64,000 nucleotides of DNA, from assembly GCF_041276405.1 (NCBI RefSeq), contig NZ_JBGGGT010000001.1, positions 1,604,501 to 1,668,500 on the forward strand, in the 5' to 3' direction. This DNA comes from Microvirga sp. TS319. GTDB lineage: Bacteria > Pseudomonadota > Alphaproteobacteria > Rhizobiales > Beijerinckiaceae. A model generated the notes under the pieces. That model did no database searches. It was not told the origin of the DNA and worked only from the letters and a program-made list of their open reading frames with translations. Below are positions 35,290-44,259 of the stretch, piece after piece; positions within the stretch are counted from its first letter, which is position 1; every line of letters starts with the position of its first letter. Position numbers and translations under genes: made by a program.

Positions 35290-35868
35290 CTATGCGGCAG
35301 CGGCCTGCTTGGATTTGGCCGTATGGGATGCGATCAGATCCATCAGCTCCGGCGAAAGACAATCGTAGGGCTCGAGGCCGAGCTCTCTCAGGCGCGCCCG
35401 CACTTGCGGCATCTGGGCCGGATCGGCGCCGGACTCGATGACCGATGACACGAACGCCGCGAATCCCGGCGCTGCCCACCCTTTTTCGGGCGAGAGTTCC
35501 GTGTGGATGAAGTCGAGTCCGTAGAAGGGATGGTTGGGGTTTTCGATCCGGCCGAACATGTGGACGCCGCAAACCTTGCATGCGTGCCGCTGAATCGTGG
35601 CAGTCGGATCCACGACCTGAAGCTTGTCCGCGTTCGCCGTAACGGTCACGTTTTCGCGCGGCACGACCGCAACCATAGCGAACAACGCGCCATTCGGCTT
35701 CCAGCACTTGGTACAGCCGCACATGTGGTTGTGAGCGCTGTTGCCCTTGATCTCGACGACGACTGGATCGTCGGCGCACTTGCACTTAAGCGTGCCGCCG
35801 GCAAAGCTGGGATCGCCGGGGGTTACGCCATTATCGACGGCAGGATGAATCGAGAGAGACACTGTCAT
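35290..35868 (-). CDS. gfa: S-(hydroxymethyl)glutathione synthase (formaldehyde-activating)
   Basis: This 192-residue zinc protein begins [18 protein letters not shown] and is the same length as known Gfa enzymes. Zinc ligands are Cys29/Cys31, Cys50/52/55 (CGCTKC) and Cys97/Cys100 (CKVCGVH). It condenses formaldehyde with glutathione, the first step of the pathway completed by the two genes at 36013-37984. It is transcribed separately, after a hairpin at 35967. Confidence 0.93.
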   Translation of the reverse strand: MTVSLSIHPAVDNGVTPGDPSFAGGTLKCKCADDPVVVEIKGNSAHNHMCGCTKCWKPNGALFAMVAVVPRENVTVTANADKLQVVDPTATIQRHACKVCGVHMFGRIENPNHPFYGLDFIHTELSPEKGWAAPGFAAFVSSVIESGADPAQMPQVRARLRELGLEPYDCLSPELMDLIASHTAKSKQAAAA

Positions 35869-35966
35869 TGAACTCTCCTTCGTGCAGCGGAAGTCTGGTC
35901 CACAGACCGGCACAGCTTATCACAGGGAGCGTCCACGCTGCAGACGAAAAAAGAGATCAAGACAAA

Positions 35967-35991
35967 TGCCGCAGGCGCTGCACTTGCGGCA
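35967..35991 (-). terminator. Probable terminator of the fghA operon
   Basis: The arms TGCCGCA (35967-35973) and TGCGGCA (35985-35991) are followed, on the minus strand, by a T-rich run (TTTGTCTTGATCTCTTTTTT). It lies 22 bp after the fghA stop. Confidence 0.6.
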
Positions 35992-36012
35992 CCCGCACGC
36001 TTTCGGGCTGGT

Positions 36013-36855
36013 TTAGCCGAGGCGCTCGGCGTGCCAGCGCAGGTGATCCTCGATGAAGCTCGCGATGAAGAAATAGGAATGGTCGTACCCCTCCTGCCGG
36101 CGCAGGGTGAGCGGCTGGCCCGCCCGGGCGCAGGCCGCCTCCAGAAGCTGCGGCTTCAGCTGGCTCTCGAGGAAGCTGTCGGCCGTCCCCTGATCGACCA
36201 GGAGATCGGGCACGCGGGCACCGCGCTCGATCAGCGCGCAGGCATCATAGTCGCGCCAGGCGGCGCGGTCGGAGCCGAGATAGTGCGACAGGGCCTTCTC
36301 GCCCCACGGGCAGTTCATCGGCGCGGCGATCGGCGCGAAGGCCGAGACCGCCTGGAAGCGCCCGGGATTGCGCAGGGCGATGGTGAGCGCCCCGTGGCCG
36401 CCCATGGAATGCCCCATGATGCCCTGGCGGTTCATGTCGGCGGGCAGGCTGTCCGCCACCAGGGACGGCAGCTCGCGTTCGAGATAGGAGCGCATGCGGT
36501 AGTTCTGCGCCCAGGGCTCCTGCACGGCGTCGACGTAAAAGCCGGCGCCGAGGCCGAAATCGTAGGCGCCCTCGGGGTCGTCCGGCACACCTTCGCCGCG
36601 CGGGCTGGTGTCCGGCGCGACGAGCAGGAGGCCGAGCTCCGAGGCCATGCGCTGCGCGCCCGCCTTGACGGTGAAATTCTCTTCCGTGCAGGTCAGGCCC
36701 GACAGGAACCACACCACCGGCACCTGGCCCGTTTCGGCCTGCGGCGGCACGAAGGCGGCAAGCCGCATCGGCGTGCCGGTCGCCTGCGAGACGTGCCGGT
36801 AGACGAACTGCGTGCCCCCGAAGGAGCGCGATTGCGAGACGGTCTCGAAGCTCAC
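36013..36855 (-). CDS. fghA: S-formylglutathione hydrolase
   Basis: This 280-residue esterase hydrolyses S-formylglutathione to formate and glutathione. Catalytic Ser150 is in GHSMGGHGA. Other family blocks are WFLSGLTCTEENF and PDTSPRGEGVPDDPEGAYDFG. The frame starts with GTG at 36855, 16 bp after the dehydrogenase stop. The formate produced feeds the Fds complex. Confidence 0.95.
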   Translation of the reverse strand: MSFETVSQSRSFGGTQFVYRHVSQATGTPMRLAAFVPPQAETGQVPVVWFLSGLTCTEENFTVKAGAQRMASELGLLLVAPDTSPRGEGVPDDPEGAYDFGLGAGFYVDAVQEPWAQNYRMRSYLERELPSLVADSLPADMNRQGIMGHSMGGHGALTIALRNPGRFQAVSAFAPIAAPMNCPWGEKALSHYLGSDRAAWRDYDACALIERGARVPDLLVDQGTADSFLESQLKPQLLEAACARAGQPLTLRRQEGYDHSYFFIASFIEDHLRWHAERLG

Positions 36856-36871
36856 CTCATCGCCTCCTTGA

Positions 36872-37984
36872 TCAATACACGATCACGGAGCGGATCGACT
36901 TGCCCTCGTGCATGAGGTCGAAGGCGGTGTTGATCTCCTCGAGCGGCATCTGATGGGTGATCAGGTCGTCGATGTTGATCTTGCCCTCCATGTACCAGTC
37001 GACGATCTTGGGCACGTCCGTGCGCCCGCGCGCGCCGCCAAACGCGGTGCCCTTCCAGACCCGCCCGGTCACCAGCTGGAACGGCCGCGTGGCGATCTCC
37101 TTGCCGGCCTCCGCCACGCCGATGATGATGCTCTCGCCCCAGCCGCGATGGCAGCATTCGAGCGCCTGGCGCATCACGTCGGTGTTGCCGGTGGCGTCGA
37201 ACGAGAAGTCGGCGCCGCCGCCGGTCAGGTCGACGATCGCCTGCACCACCTTGTCGGGGCCGATCTCCTGCGGGTTGACGAAGTCGGTCATGCCGAACTT
37301 TTCCGCCATCGCGCGCTTGCCCGGGTTGAGGTCGACCCCGATGATCTTGTCGGCCCCGACCATGCGCGCGCCCTGGATCACGTTGAGGCCGATGCCGCCC
37401 AGGCCGAACACCACCACGTTGGCGCCCGGCCACACCTTGGCGGTGTAGAGCACCGCCCCGATCCCGGTGGTCACCCCGCAGCCGATATAGCAGATCTTGT
37501 CGAAGGGCGCGTCCTCGCGCACCTTGGCGAGCGCGATCTCGGGCAGCACGGTGAAGTTGGCAAAGGTCGAGCAGCCCATGTAGTGGAACACGGTCTCGCC
37601 GTCGCAGCGGAAGCGGCTCGTGCCGTCGGGCATGACGCCCTGGCCCTGCGTGGCCCGGATCGCGGTGCACAGGTTGGTGCGGCGCGACAGGCAGGATTTG
37701 CAGTTGCGGCATTCGGGCGTGTAGAGCGGGATGACATGGTCGCCGGGCTTGAGCGTGGTCACGCCGGGGCCGACCTCGCGCACGATGCCGGCGCCCTCAT
37801 GGCCGAGGATGGCCGGGAACTTGCCCTCGGAATCGAGGCCCGAGAGGGTGTAGGCGTCGGTGTGGCACACGCCCGTGGCCATCACCTCGACCAGCACCTC
37901 GCCGGCTTTCGGCCCCTCCAGCCGGATCGTCTCAATCGTCAGAGGCTTGCCAGCCTCCCACGCCACTGCAGCTCGCATGTCCAT
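36872..37984 (-). CDS. frmA: S-(hydroxymethyl)glutathione dehydrogenase (class III alcohol dehydrogenase)
   Basis: This 370-residue zinc enzyme oxidises S-hydroxymethylglutathione with NAD+. The catalytic zinc site includes Cys40 and His62 (GHEGAGIV). Structural zinc is held by Cys92, 95, 98 and 106 ([15 protein letters not shown]), and the NAD fold is [16 protein letters not shown]. It is the first gene of the pair with fghA. Confidence 0.96.
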   Translation of the reverse strand: MDMRAAVAWEAGKPLTIETIRLEGPKAGEVLVEVMATGVCHTDAYTLSGLDSEGKFPAILGHEGAGIVREVGPGVTTLKPGDHVIPLYTPECRNCKSCLSRRTNLCTAIRATQGQGVMPDGTSRFRCDGETVFHYMGCSTFANFTVLPEIALAKVREDAPFDKICYIGCGVTTGIGAVLYTAKVWPGANVVVFGLGGIGLNVIQGARMVGADKIIGVDLNPGKRAMAEKFGMTDFVNPQEIGPDKVVQAIVDLTGGGADFSFDATGNTDVMRQALECCHRGWGESIIIGVAEAGKEIATRPFQLVTGRVWKGTAFGGARGRTDVPKIVDWYMEGKINIDDLITHQMPLEEINTAFDLMHEGKSIRSVIVY

Positions 37985-38085
37985 TGCATTCCTCCCTTGG
38001 TTCTGCCCGCAGCGCTCCCGTGAGGCCGTCGGACCTTCGAGAATAATCGGCCGAGTCCGAAGTTGCTCCTCCTTGGCAGGTCCGG

Positions 38086-38697
38086 CTAAAGATGGGCCTG
38101 GATGCTCCGTGCGATCTCAAGGAGCCGCTGCTCCAGGAGAACCGGCGTTTCACAGACGGAGCTGAGCGCCTGAGATCTCTCCTCGAAAATCCGCTTGTCC
38201 CATTGGAAGCGGATTTCGATGTCCTGAATCTCCTTCACGGGTTCGGCGCCGGGCTCGTCCTTTGCGGCGGTGATCTCGTCGGCCTCCGCGCGAATTCTCT
38301 CGGCAAGCTGCTCCTGACCGCGGGCATAGCGCTCGATACCGGCGATGACGCGAGACCGTTCCGTGTTGACGATCTCGAGAGCGCCCGCGAACACACGGGT
38401 GAGGCGCTCCGCCTTCCGCTCGCCGGTCTGCTCCGCGAATGCCTCGACCAAGGCGTCGATCTCGTCCGTCCGCGTGCGGCGCGAAGCCAGACGCTGGGCC
38501 AGCGCTGCCGCTTCCGGGTCCCCCTGCCAGGATCCGGCCTCCTCAAGGTCTGGCCCCGACCACACCGTGCTGGCCGCCACCACCGGCACCTTCTGCTGGA
38601 CACAAGGCCACGCGGAATCCGAAGGAGACTGTGCCCACGCGGCAGGACAAAGTCCCGCACTCACGATTGCCACGCCACACCATGAGAAACGCCTCAT
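38086..38697 (-). CDS. Secreted protein of unknown function, end of quinoprotein ABC operon
   Basis: This 203-residue protein has a Sec signal ([23 protein letters not shown]) and a mature part rich in Glu, Arg and Ala that is probably helical or coiled coil (about 70-170). It has a conserved-looking Cys near the start (PCVQQKVP) and one near the end (VCETPVLL), possibly a disulfide. It overlaps the ABC permease stop (ATGA), so it is the fifth gene of that operon. The position resembles the small exported genes of the Methylobacterium lut cluster, but I cannot assign a function. Confidence 0.7.
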   Translation of the reverse strand: MRRFSWCGVAIVSAGLCPAAWAQSPSDSAWPCVQQKVPVVAASTVWSGPDLEEAGSWQGDPEAAALAQRLASRRTRTDEIDALVEAFAEQTGERKAERLTRVFAGALEIVNTERSRVIAGIERYARGQEQLAERIRAEADEITAAKDEPGAEPVKEIQDIEIRFQWDKRIFEERSQALSSVCETPVLLEQRLLEIARSIQAHL

Positions 38698-39542
38698 GCC
38701 AACTCTCCCGGGGGCCCGCCGCGACGGGTCATGACACCGCGCGCAGGATCATACGCCACAACGGCGAGCAGAAAGAAGATGATTGTCGCGGAGGCAACAA
38801 CGAGCAGCGCGACCGGCTCGAAGGAGCCATAGAGTGCGTGGCGGACCAACTCGACCGCATGCGTGAACGGGTTCACCCGGCAGATCAGGTAGAGCGCCTC
38901 GCTGGATTCCCGGATGCGCCAAAGCGGATAGAGGGCGGAGGACGCAAAGAACATCGGAAAGATCACGAAGTTCATCACGCTGGCGAAGTTCTCGAGCTGA
39001 CGGACGAGCGACGACAGGAACAGGCCGATCGCGCCGAGCATCAGCCCTGACAGCACAAAGGCCGGAAGCGCAGTCAGATAGCCGATCGGCGGGATCTCGA
39101 CCTCCCAGAAATGGGCGATCGCGAGAAAGACATAGACCTGAGCGAGAGACACCAGAACGCTCGCGGCAAGCTTGGCCAGCAGGAGAGACCAGCGCGGAAA
39201 CGGGCTGGTGAGAAGAACCCGCATCGAGCCGACTTCGCGGTCGTAAACCATGGACAGCGACGACTGCATGCCGTTGAAGAGCTGGATCATGACCGCGAGA
39301 CCAGGGACGACATACACCTCATAGAGGACATAGGTCTCGTATGGAGGCATGATCGAGACCCCGAGGATACTGCGAAACCCCGCGGCGAAGATGAAGAGCC
39401 AGACGAGCGGCCGGACCAGGGCTGAGAGAAAGCGCCCTCGCTGATTGAGGAAGCGCAGGAACTCCCGCCGCGCAATGCCCCCGAAGCAGGTGATGTAGCC
39501 GGCGGGACCGAGCCTGCCGCCGCCGACCGTCATATCGCTCAT
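38694..39542 (-). CDS. ABC-2-type permease, PQQ-dependent alcohol dehydrogenase system
   Basis: This 282-residue membrane protein begins MSDMTVGGGRLGPAGYI. It has six predicted helices, a cytoplasmic N-terminal stretch REFLRFLNQRGRFLSALVRPL, and the ABC-2 export signature around YDREVGSMRVLLTSPFPRW. With the ATPase encoded just before it, this family accompanies quinoprotein dehydrogenases. The Methylobacterium homologue set (lut) has been linked to lanthanide uptake or handling. The stop overlaps the next gene and the start overlaps the ATPase stop. Confidence 0.85.
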   Translation of the reverse strand: MSDMTVGGGRLGPAGYITCFGGIARREFLRFLNQRGRFLSALVRPLVWLFIFAAGFRSILGVSIMPPYETYVLYEVYVVPGLAVMIQLFNGMQSSLSMVYDREVGSMRVLLTSPFPRWSLLLAKLAASVLVSLAQVYVFLAIAHFWEVEIPPIGYLTALPAFVLSGLMLGAIGLFLSSLVRQLENFASVMNFVIFPMFFASSALYPLWRIRESSEALYLICRVNPFTHAVELVRHALYGSFEPVALLVVASATIIFFLLAVVAYDPARGVMTRRGGPPGELA

Positions 39543-40324
39543 GCGTTCTCCTTGATCCGTCTGTCGCTCGTCAGCCTGCGGAACGTGGCGGTGAGGTCGC
39601 CTTGCTGCGCGATCGTCCGGACAGGTCCGCTCGCGATCACCCGGCCCTCGTGGAGCATCACGAGATCGTCGTCGGAGTCGACTTCGTCGAGCAGATGAGT
39701 GGCCCACAGAGCCGACAGGCCATCCTCGCGCACGAGCCCCCGGATATCGGCAACGATGTCGGATCGCGACGCCACGTCGAGCCCGACCGTCGGCTCGTCG
39801 AGCAGCAGGAGGCGCGGCCGATGGACGAGGGCGCGGGCGATCTCGGCCCGGCGGGCCTGACCGCCCGACAGGTTCCGCACCTTGTCGTCCATTCGCTCGG
39901 CAAGACCGACCCGCTTGAGAAGCATGACGCAACGTTCCTGCGTCTGATGCCTGGTGATTCCGTGGAGCGATGCGTGATAGACGAGGTTCTGGAGGATCGT
40001 GAGGTCGGGATCGAGAGTTCGGGTCTGAAACACGATGCCCAGACTGGCAAGCGCCCGTGACGGATCCTGATGAATGTCGCAGCCGAAGACCCGCACGGTT
40101 CCGGTGCGGCTGTGATAGAGCCGCGTGACGATCGCGAAAAGCGTCGTCTTGCCGGCTCCGTTGGGACCAAGGAGCGCCACGACACGGCCTTGCGGGACAT
40201 GCAGGGAGACGTCCCGGAGGACCTGCCGTTTCCCGAACCAGTGGCTCACGTTCTCGACACTCAGAGCAGCGACCCGATGATGGGGCGTCTGATCCGGTCC
40301 GGCATTTCCCGCGATTGCGTCCAT
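39539..40324 (-). CDS. ABC ATPase, PQQ-dependent alcohol dehydrogenase system
   Basis: This 261-residue ATPase has Walker A GPNGAGKTT, signature NLSGGQARRAEIARAL, Walker B LLLLDEPTVGLD and switch His in WATHLLDEV. The GPNGAGKTT form is typical of ABC-2 type systems. It is encoded between the beta-propeller protein and the permease. Confidence 0.9.
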   Translation of the reverse strand: MDAIAGNAGPDQTPHHRVAALSVENVSHWFGKRQVLRDVSLHVPQGRVVALLGPNGAGKTTLFAIVTRLYHSRTGTVRVFGCDIHQDPSRALASLGIVFQTRTLDPDLTILQNLVYHASLHGITRHQTQERCVMLLKRVGLAERMDDKVRNLSGGQARRAEIARALVHRPRLLLLDEPTVGLDVASRSDIVADIRGLVREDGLSALWATHLLDEVDSDDDLVMLHEGRVIASGPVRTIAQQGDLTATFRRLTSDRRIKENA

Positions 40325-40336
40325 CGCACGCGCTCC

Positions 40337-41326
40337 TTACTCCGGCGTCACGGCCACGCCCCAGGGGGCCCGTCCGACGCCGATGCTCTTGACGACCCTG
40401 AGCTTCTCGACGTCGATCACCGAAACATCGTTGGAGACGCCGTTCGTCGCGAAGAGGAGCTTGTCGTCGGGCGTGAAGGCAAGTTGCCACACGCGCTGGC
40501 CGACAAGCAGATACTTCTCGACCTCGAGGGTGTCCGTGTTCACCACAGCCACCCGGTTGGCCGGACCGAGCGCCACGAAGGCCCTGCTGCCATCCCGGGT
40601 CAGTCTCACGCCGACCGGCTGGATGGCTTCCTTCGGGAGGCCCGGAATCCTGAAACCGATCTTCTTGACGATCTTGCGCGTCTCCGCATTGATGACGCTG
40701 ACCGTGCCCCCCAGTTCGGATGAGACCCACAGCATCTTGCCGTCCGCCGAGAACTCGGCGAAGCGCGGCCTTGCGTCGACGAGCACATTGTCGAGGACCT
40801 TATAGGATTGCGTGTCGATGAAGTGAGCCATGTTGGTCGTTTCAGAGGTGTTCACGAGCACCTTGCCGTCGGGGCTGACGCCCATTCCTTCCGGCTCGAC
40901 CCCCACGGGAACCTCTTTCACGACGATGTTTTTTTCGATGTCCAGGACCGTCACCTGGTTGTCGTCCTCATTGGCGATGTAGAGCGGATTTCCGGCCGGA
41001 TGCAGGGCGAAGAGTTCGGGGTCCGCTCCCGATTTCAGGGAGCGCAGGATCTTGAAGGACTTGGTGTCCATGACGTCGATCCTGTTGTCGTCGCTGGCGC
41101 AGATCAGGAGGTTCTTCCCATCCTTTGTGATGAGGATTCCGCGCGGGCGGCGCCCGACCTTCACCGTGGAGACGACCCGAAGCCCCTCCGAGTCGATCAC
41201 CGTGACCGTGTTGTCCTTTTCGTTGGAGACGAACACCGTATAGGCACGAGCCGTGCAAGGAACGAACCCGATGAGGATCAGGATGCAAGCCGCATAGACG
41301 CTGGACAACTCGAACCTGCAGGTCAT
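40337..41326 (-). CDS. Periplasmic YVTN beta-propeller protein, quinoprotein-associated
   Basis: This 329-residue protein begins MTCRFELSSVYAACILIL with a Sec signal ending ARA. It has about seven repeats of roughly 42 residues with the pattern VxVIDxxxxxVVxxVxVGxxPxGIxxxxDGK, e.g. NTVTVIDSEG, NRIDVMDTKS, NQVTVLDIEK. This is the class named PQQ-dependent catabolism-associated beta-propeller. It may hold the solute or dock to the binding protein of the ABC set. It lies 12 bp before the ATPase. Confidence 0.9.
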   Translation of the reverse strand: MTCRFELSSVYAACILILIGFVPCTARAYTVFVSNEKDNTVTVIDSEGLRVVSTVKVGRRPRGILITKDGKNLLICASDDNRIDVMDTKSFKILRSLKSGADPELFALHPAGNPLYIANEDDNQVTVLDIEKNIVVKEVPVGVEPEGMGVSPDGKVLVNTSETTNMAHFIDTQSYKVLDNVLVDARPRFAEFSADGKMLWVSSELGGTVSVINAETRKIVKKIGFRIPGLPKEAIQPVGVRLTRDGSRAFVALGPANRVAVVNTDTLEVEKYLLVGQRVWQLAFTPDDKLLFATNGVSNDVSVIDVEKLRVVKSIGVGRAPWGVAVTPE

Positions 41327-41351
41327 GGGTCTATTCCCTATCACGGCATCG

Positions 41352-42623
41352 TCACATCCGGCATTCGCTCTCGGGCTCGTCGATCCCCAAGGTATCGAGG
41401 GGCGTTCGCTGATGAAGAAAGCCGTTTTCCGGAGCGACCGACACGAGGAATCTCGGCTGCACGACAAGAATCGGCTGGCGGAGCTGGTGATCCCATGACC
41501 GGAAGCTTACGGACACTCCCTTGTAGGCAGGCAATCCGAACTGGGGATCCAGTATCATCCTGCCGATATCCGCCGGGTCCGCCCCGGCACCCTGCGTGAT
41601 CGCCTCGCCGACGGCCCGAACGGCCATCCAGGTTTGATAGTCCAGCGGTCGCATGGGACGGTTCGCCATCCGTCGGAAGCGGTTTTGCGCCTGCGCGGCC
41701 CCCCACGCCTCGAGCGTCGGATGCCACGTGGTTGCCGTCAGCCCTTGCGTTCCGGCAACGATCAGCGGCTGCCAGGTTCGGTACGGCAGATAATCGCCGA
41801 AATCACCCGCCTCGTCCGCCACCACGAGAACCTGATAGTCGACGTCACGCGTGAAGACGAGCGCCTCCGCCGTGGTCGGCGCATCGGCCTTTGCACGGGC
41901 AAGGGGTCCGAACTCCCAGGGCCGTTCGGCCACGACTGACAGTCCGAGCTTTCGAGCCGATCGCTTCATCGCATCCGCGTAGAGCCGGTCGCCTGCTTGG
42001 GGGCCTGTGACCAAGAACACCCTCGACCAGCGCCGGAAGGCGAGAAACTGCGCCAGGGCATCCGTCAGCATTGCCCGGCTCGGAGCGACGTGCAGCACGT
42101 TCTTGCGACAATCGGAACCGCGCAGCCGGTCATCGGTCGCCCCGACATTGAACACCAGGGCCGACTGATCCTTCAAAGCATCGGCCACCGCCAGAAGCTC
42201 GGAGGCCGGCAGATTGACGATCAGGACACGAATGCCCTCCTCGACAAGCGTCCGGGCCTTGGCAACCGGATCTTCGTTTTCGGCAAGCCAAGCTTCGACG
42301 AGGCTGTAGTGTTGACCCGTGAATGCCCCGGTCGTGTTGTTGTCCCGGACCGCTAGGCTGCCCCCGGCGAGGCCCTCGTCCTCAGGAGTCGGATCGATCT
42401 CGTAGGAAGGGGGTGCGGGAGGCTGGTAGGCCAGATAGGCCATCCTCACATCGACGGTCTCGGCGGCCTCGGGCGAACCGGCCCAAAGAAGGACCAGCGC
42501 AGCTGCGAGCCGGCAAAACCAATGCAGCAGCTTGAGCGGACGATCCTGAAAAGTCGTATGTTCGAGCACAGCCGCGGCGCCCTTCTCCGAGTGCTGTACA
42601 ATATTCGATCCGCGGTCGAACAT
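41352..42623 (-). CDS. Periplasmic type-1 binding protein of the quinoprotein ABC system
   Basis: This protein has about 423 residues with a signal-like segment (LLHWFCRLAAALVLLWAGSPEAAE). The mature part resembles branched-chain-type binding proteins: MAYLAYQPPAPPSYEIDPTPEDEG at the start (characteristic of this family), VEEGIRVLIVNLPASELLAVAD, and FLVTGPQAGDRLYADAMKRSARKLGL. The N-terminus is uncertain: ATG 42623 or an upstream start at 42668. It heads the minus operon of binding protein, propeller, ATPase, permease and secreted protein, an order similar to lutA-B-E-F. Confidence 0.85.
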   Translation of the reverse strand: MFDRGSNIVQHSEKGAAAVLEHTTFQDRPLKLLHWFCRLAAALVLLWAGSPEAAETVDVRMAYLAYQPPAPPSYEIDPTPEDEGLAGGSLAVRDNNTTGAFTGQHYSLVEAWLAENEDPVAKARTLVEEGIRVLIVNLPASELLAVADALKDQSALVFNVGATDDRLRGSDCRKNVLHVAPSRAMLTDALAQFLAFRRWSRVFLVTGPQAGDRLYADAMKRSARKLGLSVVAERPWEFGPLARAKADAPTTAEALVFTRDVDYQVLVVADEAGDFGDYLPYRTWQPLIVAGTQGLTATTWHPTLEAWGAAQAQNRFRRMANRPMRPLDYQTWMAVRAVGEAITQGAGADPADIGRMILDPQFGLPAYKGVSVSFRSWDHQLRQPILVVQPRFLVSVAPENGFLHQRTPLDTLGIDEPESECRM

Positions 42624-42816
42624 CCATGGGCTCTTTGGGGGCTTCGACGGCGGATGGAGACCGGCCACCCATGCTCATACGGTAGCGTTCTGCCGGGCAT
42701 GCGCATGACACATATTTTCGCGGCGCAGCTCGCCCTTTACGGCCGATCACGCGTTGTTTCGCGAACGGCTCATCCAAGGGGAGCGGAAGAGTCTTGAAGA
42801 GTCTTGGAGACAGTCG

Positions 42817-43023
42817 ATGCTGGTGTTGATGACCATTTGCCTCCTGAGCGCCCCCCAGAGTTGTCGCGAGGAGCGGCTGACCTTCTCATACGAGGACGCG
42901 AGCTACATGGGCTGCCTTGTCCATGCACAATCAACGCTCGCGGAATGGCAGCAAAGCCATCCTGCCTGGCGGATCAACCGTTGGCGTTGCGTGCCGCGCA
43001 ATGCGGTTGATGTTCCGATCTGA
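42817..43023 (+). CDS. Small exported cysteine-containing protein (hypothetical)
   Basis: This 68-residue frame begins MLVLMTICLLSAPQSCREE and is preceded by a GGAGAC site 5 bp before ATG 42817. It has a short hydrophobic N-terminus, three cysteines (CREERLTFS, GCLVHAQ, RWRCVP) and the ending AEWQQSHPAWRINRWRC. I recall similar short proteins in alphaproteobacteria, so it is probably real. It is divergent from the quinoprotein ABC operon and upstream of pqqA. No function is known. Confidence 0.6.
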   Translation: MLVLMTICLLSAPQSCREERLTFSYEDASYMGCLVHAQSTLAEWQQSHPAWRINRWRCVPRNAVDVPI

Positions 43024-43219
43024 CCGTTCCAGCGTTGCGACGGATGGCAGTCCAAGCCGGGTGCCGAGGCAGTCATGTCGCAGCCCCCGCCGGGGGGAAT
43101 TCTGCTTGCTTCGGCTCGCGGATTTCAGCATAGTTGGTTAGGATCTTGGCGCAAAACCGCCAAGTCGACGCCCGCGGCTCTCCTGACGAAGGACCGCGTG
43201 GCGAGCTGCGGAGGAAACA
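43024..43219 (+). promoter_or_regulatory. Upstream region of pqqA
   Basis: These 196 bases precede pqqA and should contain the pqq promoter. A good ribosome-binding site (GGAGG, 43210-43214) lies 5 bp before ATG 43220. No clear operator was seen. Confidence 0.4.
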
Positions 43220-43333
43220 ATGAGCATGAAGTGGTCAAAACCTTCTGTTCTCGAGTACTGCGTCGGCATGGAAGTGACCAGCTACGAGTCGGCCGACATC
43301 GATCCGACAAGCGAGATCGACCCTTTCAGATAA
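43220..43333 (+). CDS. pqqA: PQQ precursor peptide PqqA
   Basis: This 37-residue precursor begins MSMKWSKPSVLEY and has the crosslinked core EVTSYES, in which Glu18 and Tyr22 are joined by PqqE. After the core it continues ADIDPTSEIDPFR, several residues longer than the common tail. It is expressed in excess of pqqB in other species; the weak TCTGAC/GTCAGA hairpin between the two genes (43334-43358) may contribute here. Confidence 0.95.
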   Translation: MSMKWSKPSVLEYCVGMEVTSYESADIDPTSEIDPFR

Positions 43334-43359
43334 TCTGACCGTCGCGCAGGCAGTCAGAG

Positions 43360-44259
43360 GTGCAGGCCATCGTTCTCGGGTCTGCAGCAGGAGGCGGTGT
43401 CCCGCAATGGAATTGCCGCTGTCCGGTCTGTCGATTGGCGTGGAGCGGAGATCCAAGGGTCCGGTCCCGGACGCAGTCGAGCCTCGCGGTGTCGGCTGAC
43501 GGTGAGGGTTGGCTTGTGCTGAACGCATCGCCGGACATCCGGATGCAGATCGCCCAGACGACTGATCTGCACCCGCGGGCAGGGTCGCGGCACTCTCCGA
43601 TTCAGGCCGTCCTCTTGACGAGCGCCGAGATCGATCATGTGGCTGGATTGCTGACGCTCAGGGAGCGACAGACTTTCGCTTTGTTCGCCACCCGGAAGAC
43701 CCTCGATACCTTGGCGCTCAACCCGATCTTCGACGCACTCGCGCCGGAGCTCGTCGTGCGTCGCCCTGTACGTCTCGGGCAGCCCTTCGAGCCGGTACCC
43801 GGATTGTCCGCGACGGTCTTTGCCGTTCCAGGCAAAACCCCGTTGTGGCGCGAGAGCCCTGATCAGGCCGACGAGGACGATCCCGATGCCACGATCGGGG
43901 TCATCCTCGAGGCGGCCGGCAAGCGGATCGCCTTCGTGCCGGGCTGCGCACGGGTCGATCGCGATGTGCTCGCTCGGATCGCGGGAGTGGATGCGCTGTT
44001 CTTCGACGGGACCGTTCTCCATGATGACGACCTCGTCCGGGCGGGCGTAAGCGACAAGACCGGCCGCCGGATGGGGCACAGCCCCATGCTGGGCGAGGAC
44101 GGTTCGATCGCGGGGCTGGCCGCCATCCAGGTGCCGCAACGGATCTTCGTTCATATCAACAACACCAATCCCGTGCTTGTCGAAGGCTCCGACGAACGCC
44201 GCCTCGTCGAGCGGAGCGGATGGATCGTGGCGCATGATGGTCTGAGGATCCTCCCATGA
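43360..44259 (+). CDS. pqqB: PQQ biosynthesis protein PqqB
   Basis: This 299-residue metallo-beta-lactamase-fold hydroxylase starts with GTG at 43360 (MQAIVLGSAAGGGVPQWN). A zinc-binding CxC..C cluster is in WNCRCPVCRLAW, and further family blocks are LTSAEIDHVAGLLTLRE and FFDGTVLHDDDL. It hydroxylates the tyrosine part of the PqqA crosslink. The stop overlaps pqqC (ATGA). Confidence 0.95.
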   Translation: MQAIVLGSAAGGGVPQWNCRCPVCRLAWSGDPRVRSRTQSSLAVSADGEGWLVLNASPDIRMQIAQTTDLHPRAGSRHSPIQAVLLTSAEIDHVAGLLTLRERQTFALFATRKTLDTLALNPIFDALAPELVVRRPVRLGQPFEPVPGLSATVFAVPGKTPLWRESPDQADEDDPDATIGVILEAAGKRIAFVPGCARVDRDVLARIAGVDALFFDGTVLHDDDLVRAGVSDKTGRRMGHSPMLGEDGSIAGLAAIQVPQRIFVHINNTNPVLVEGSDERRLVERSGWIVAHDGLRILP

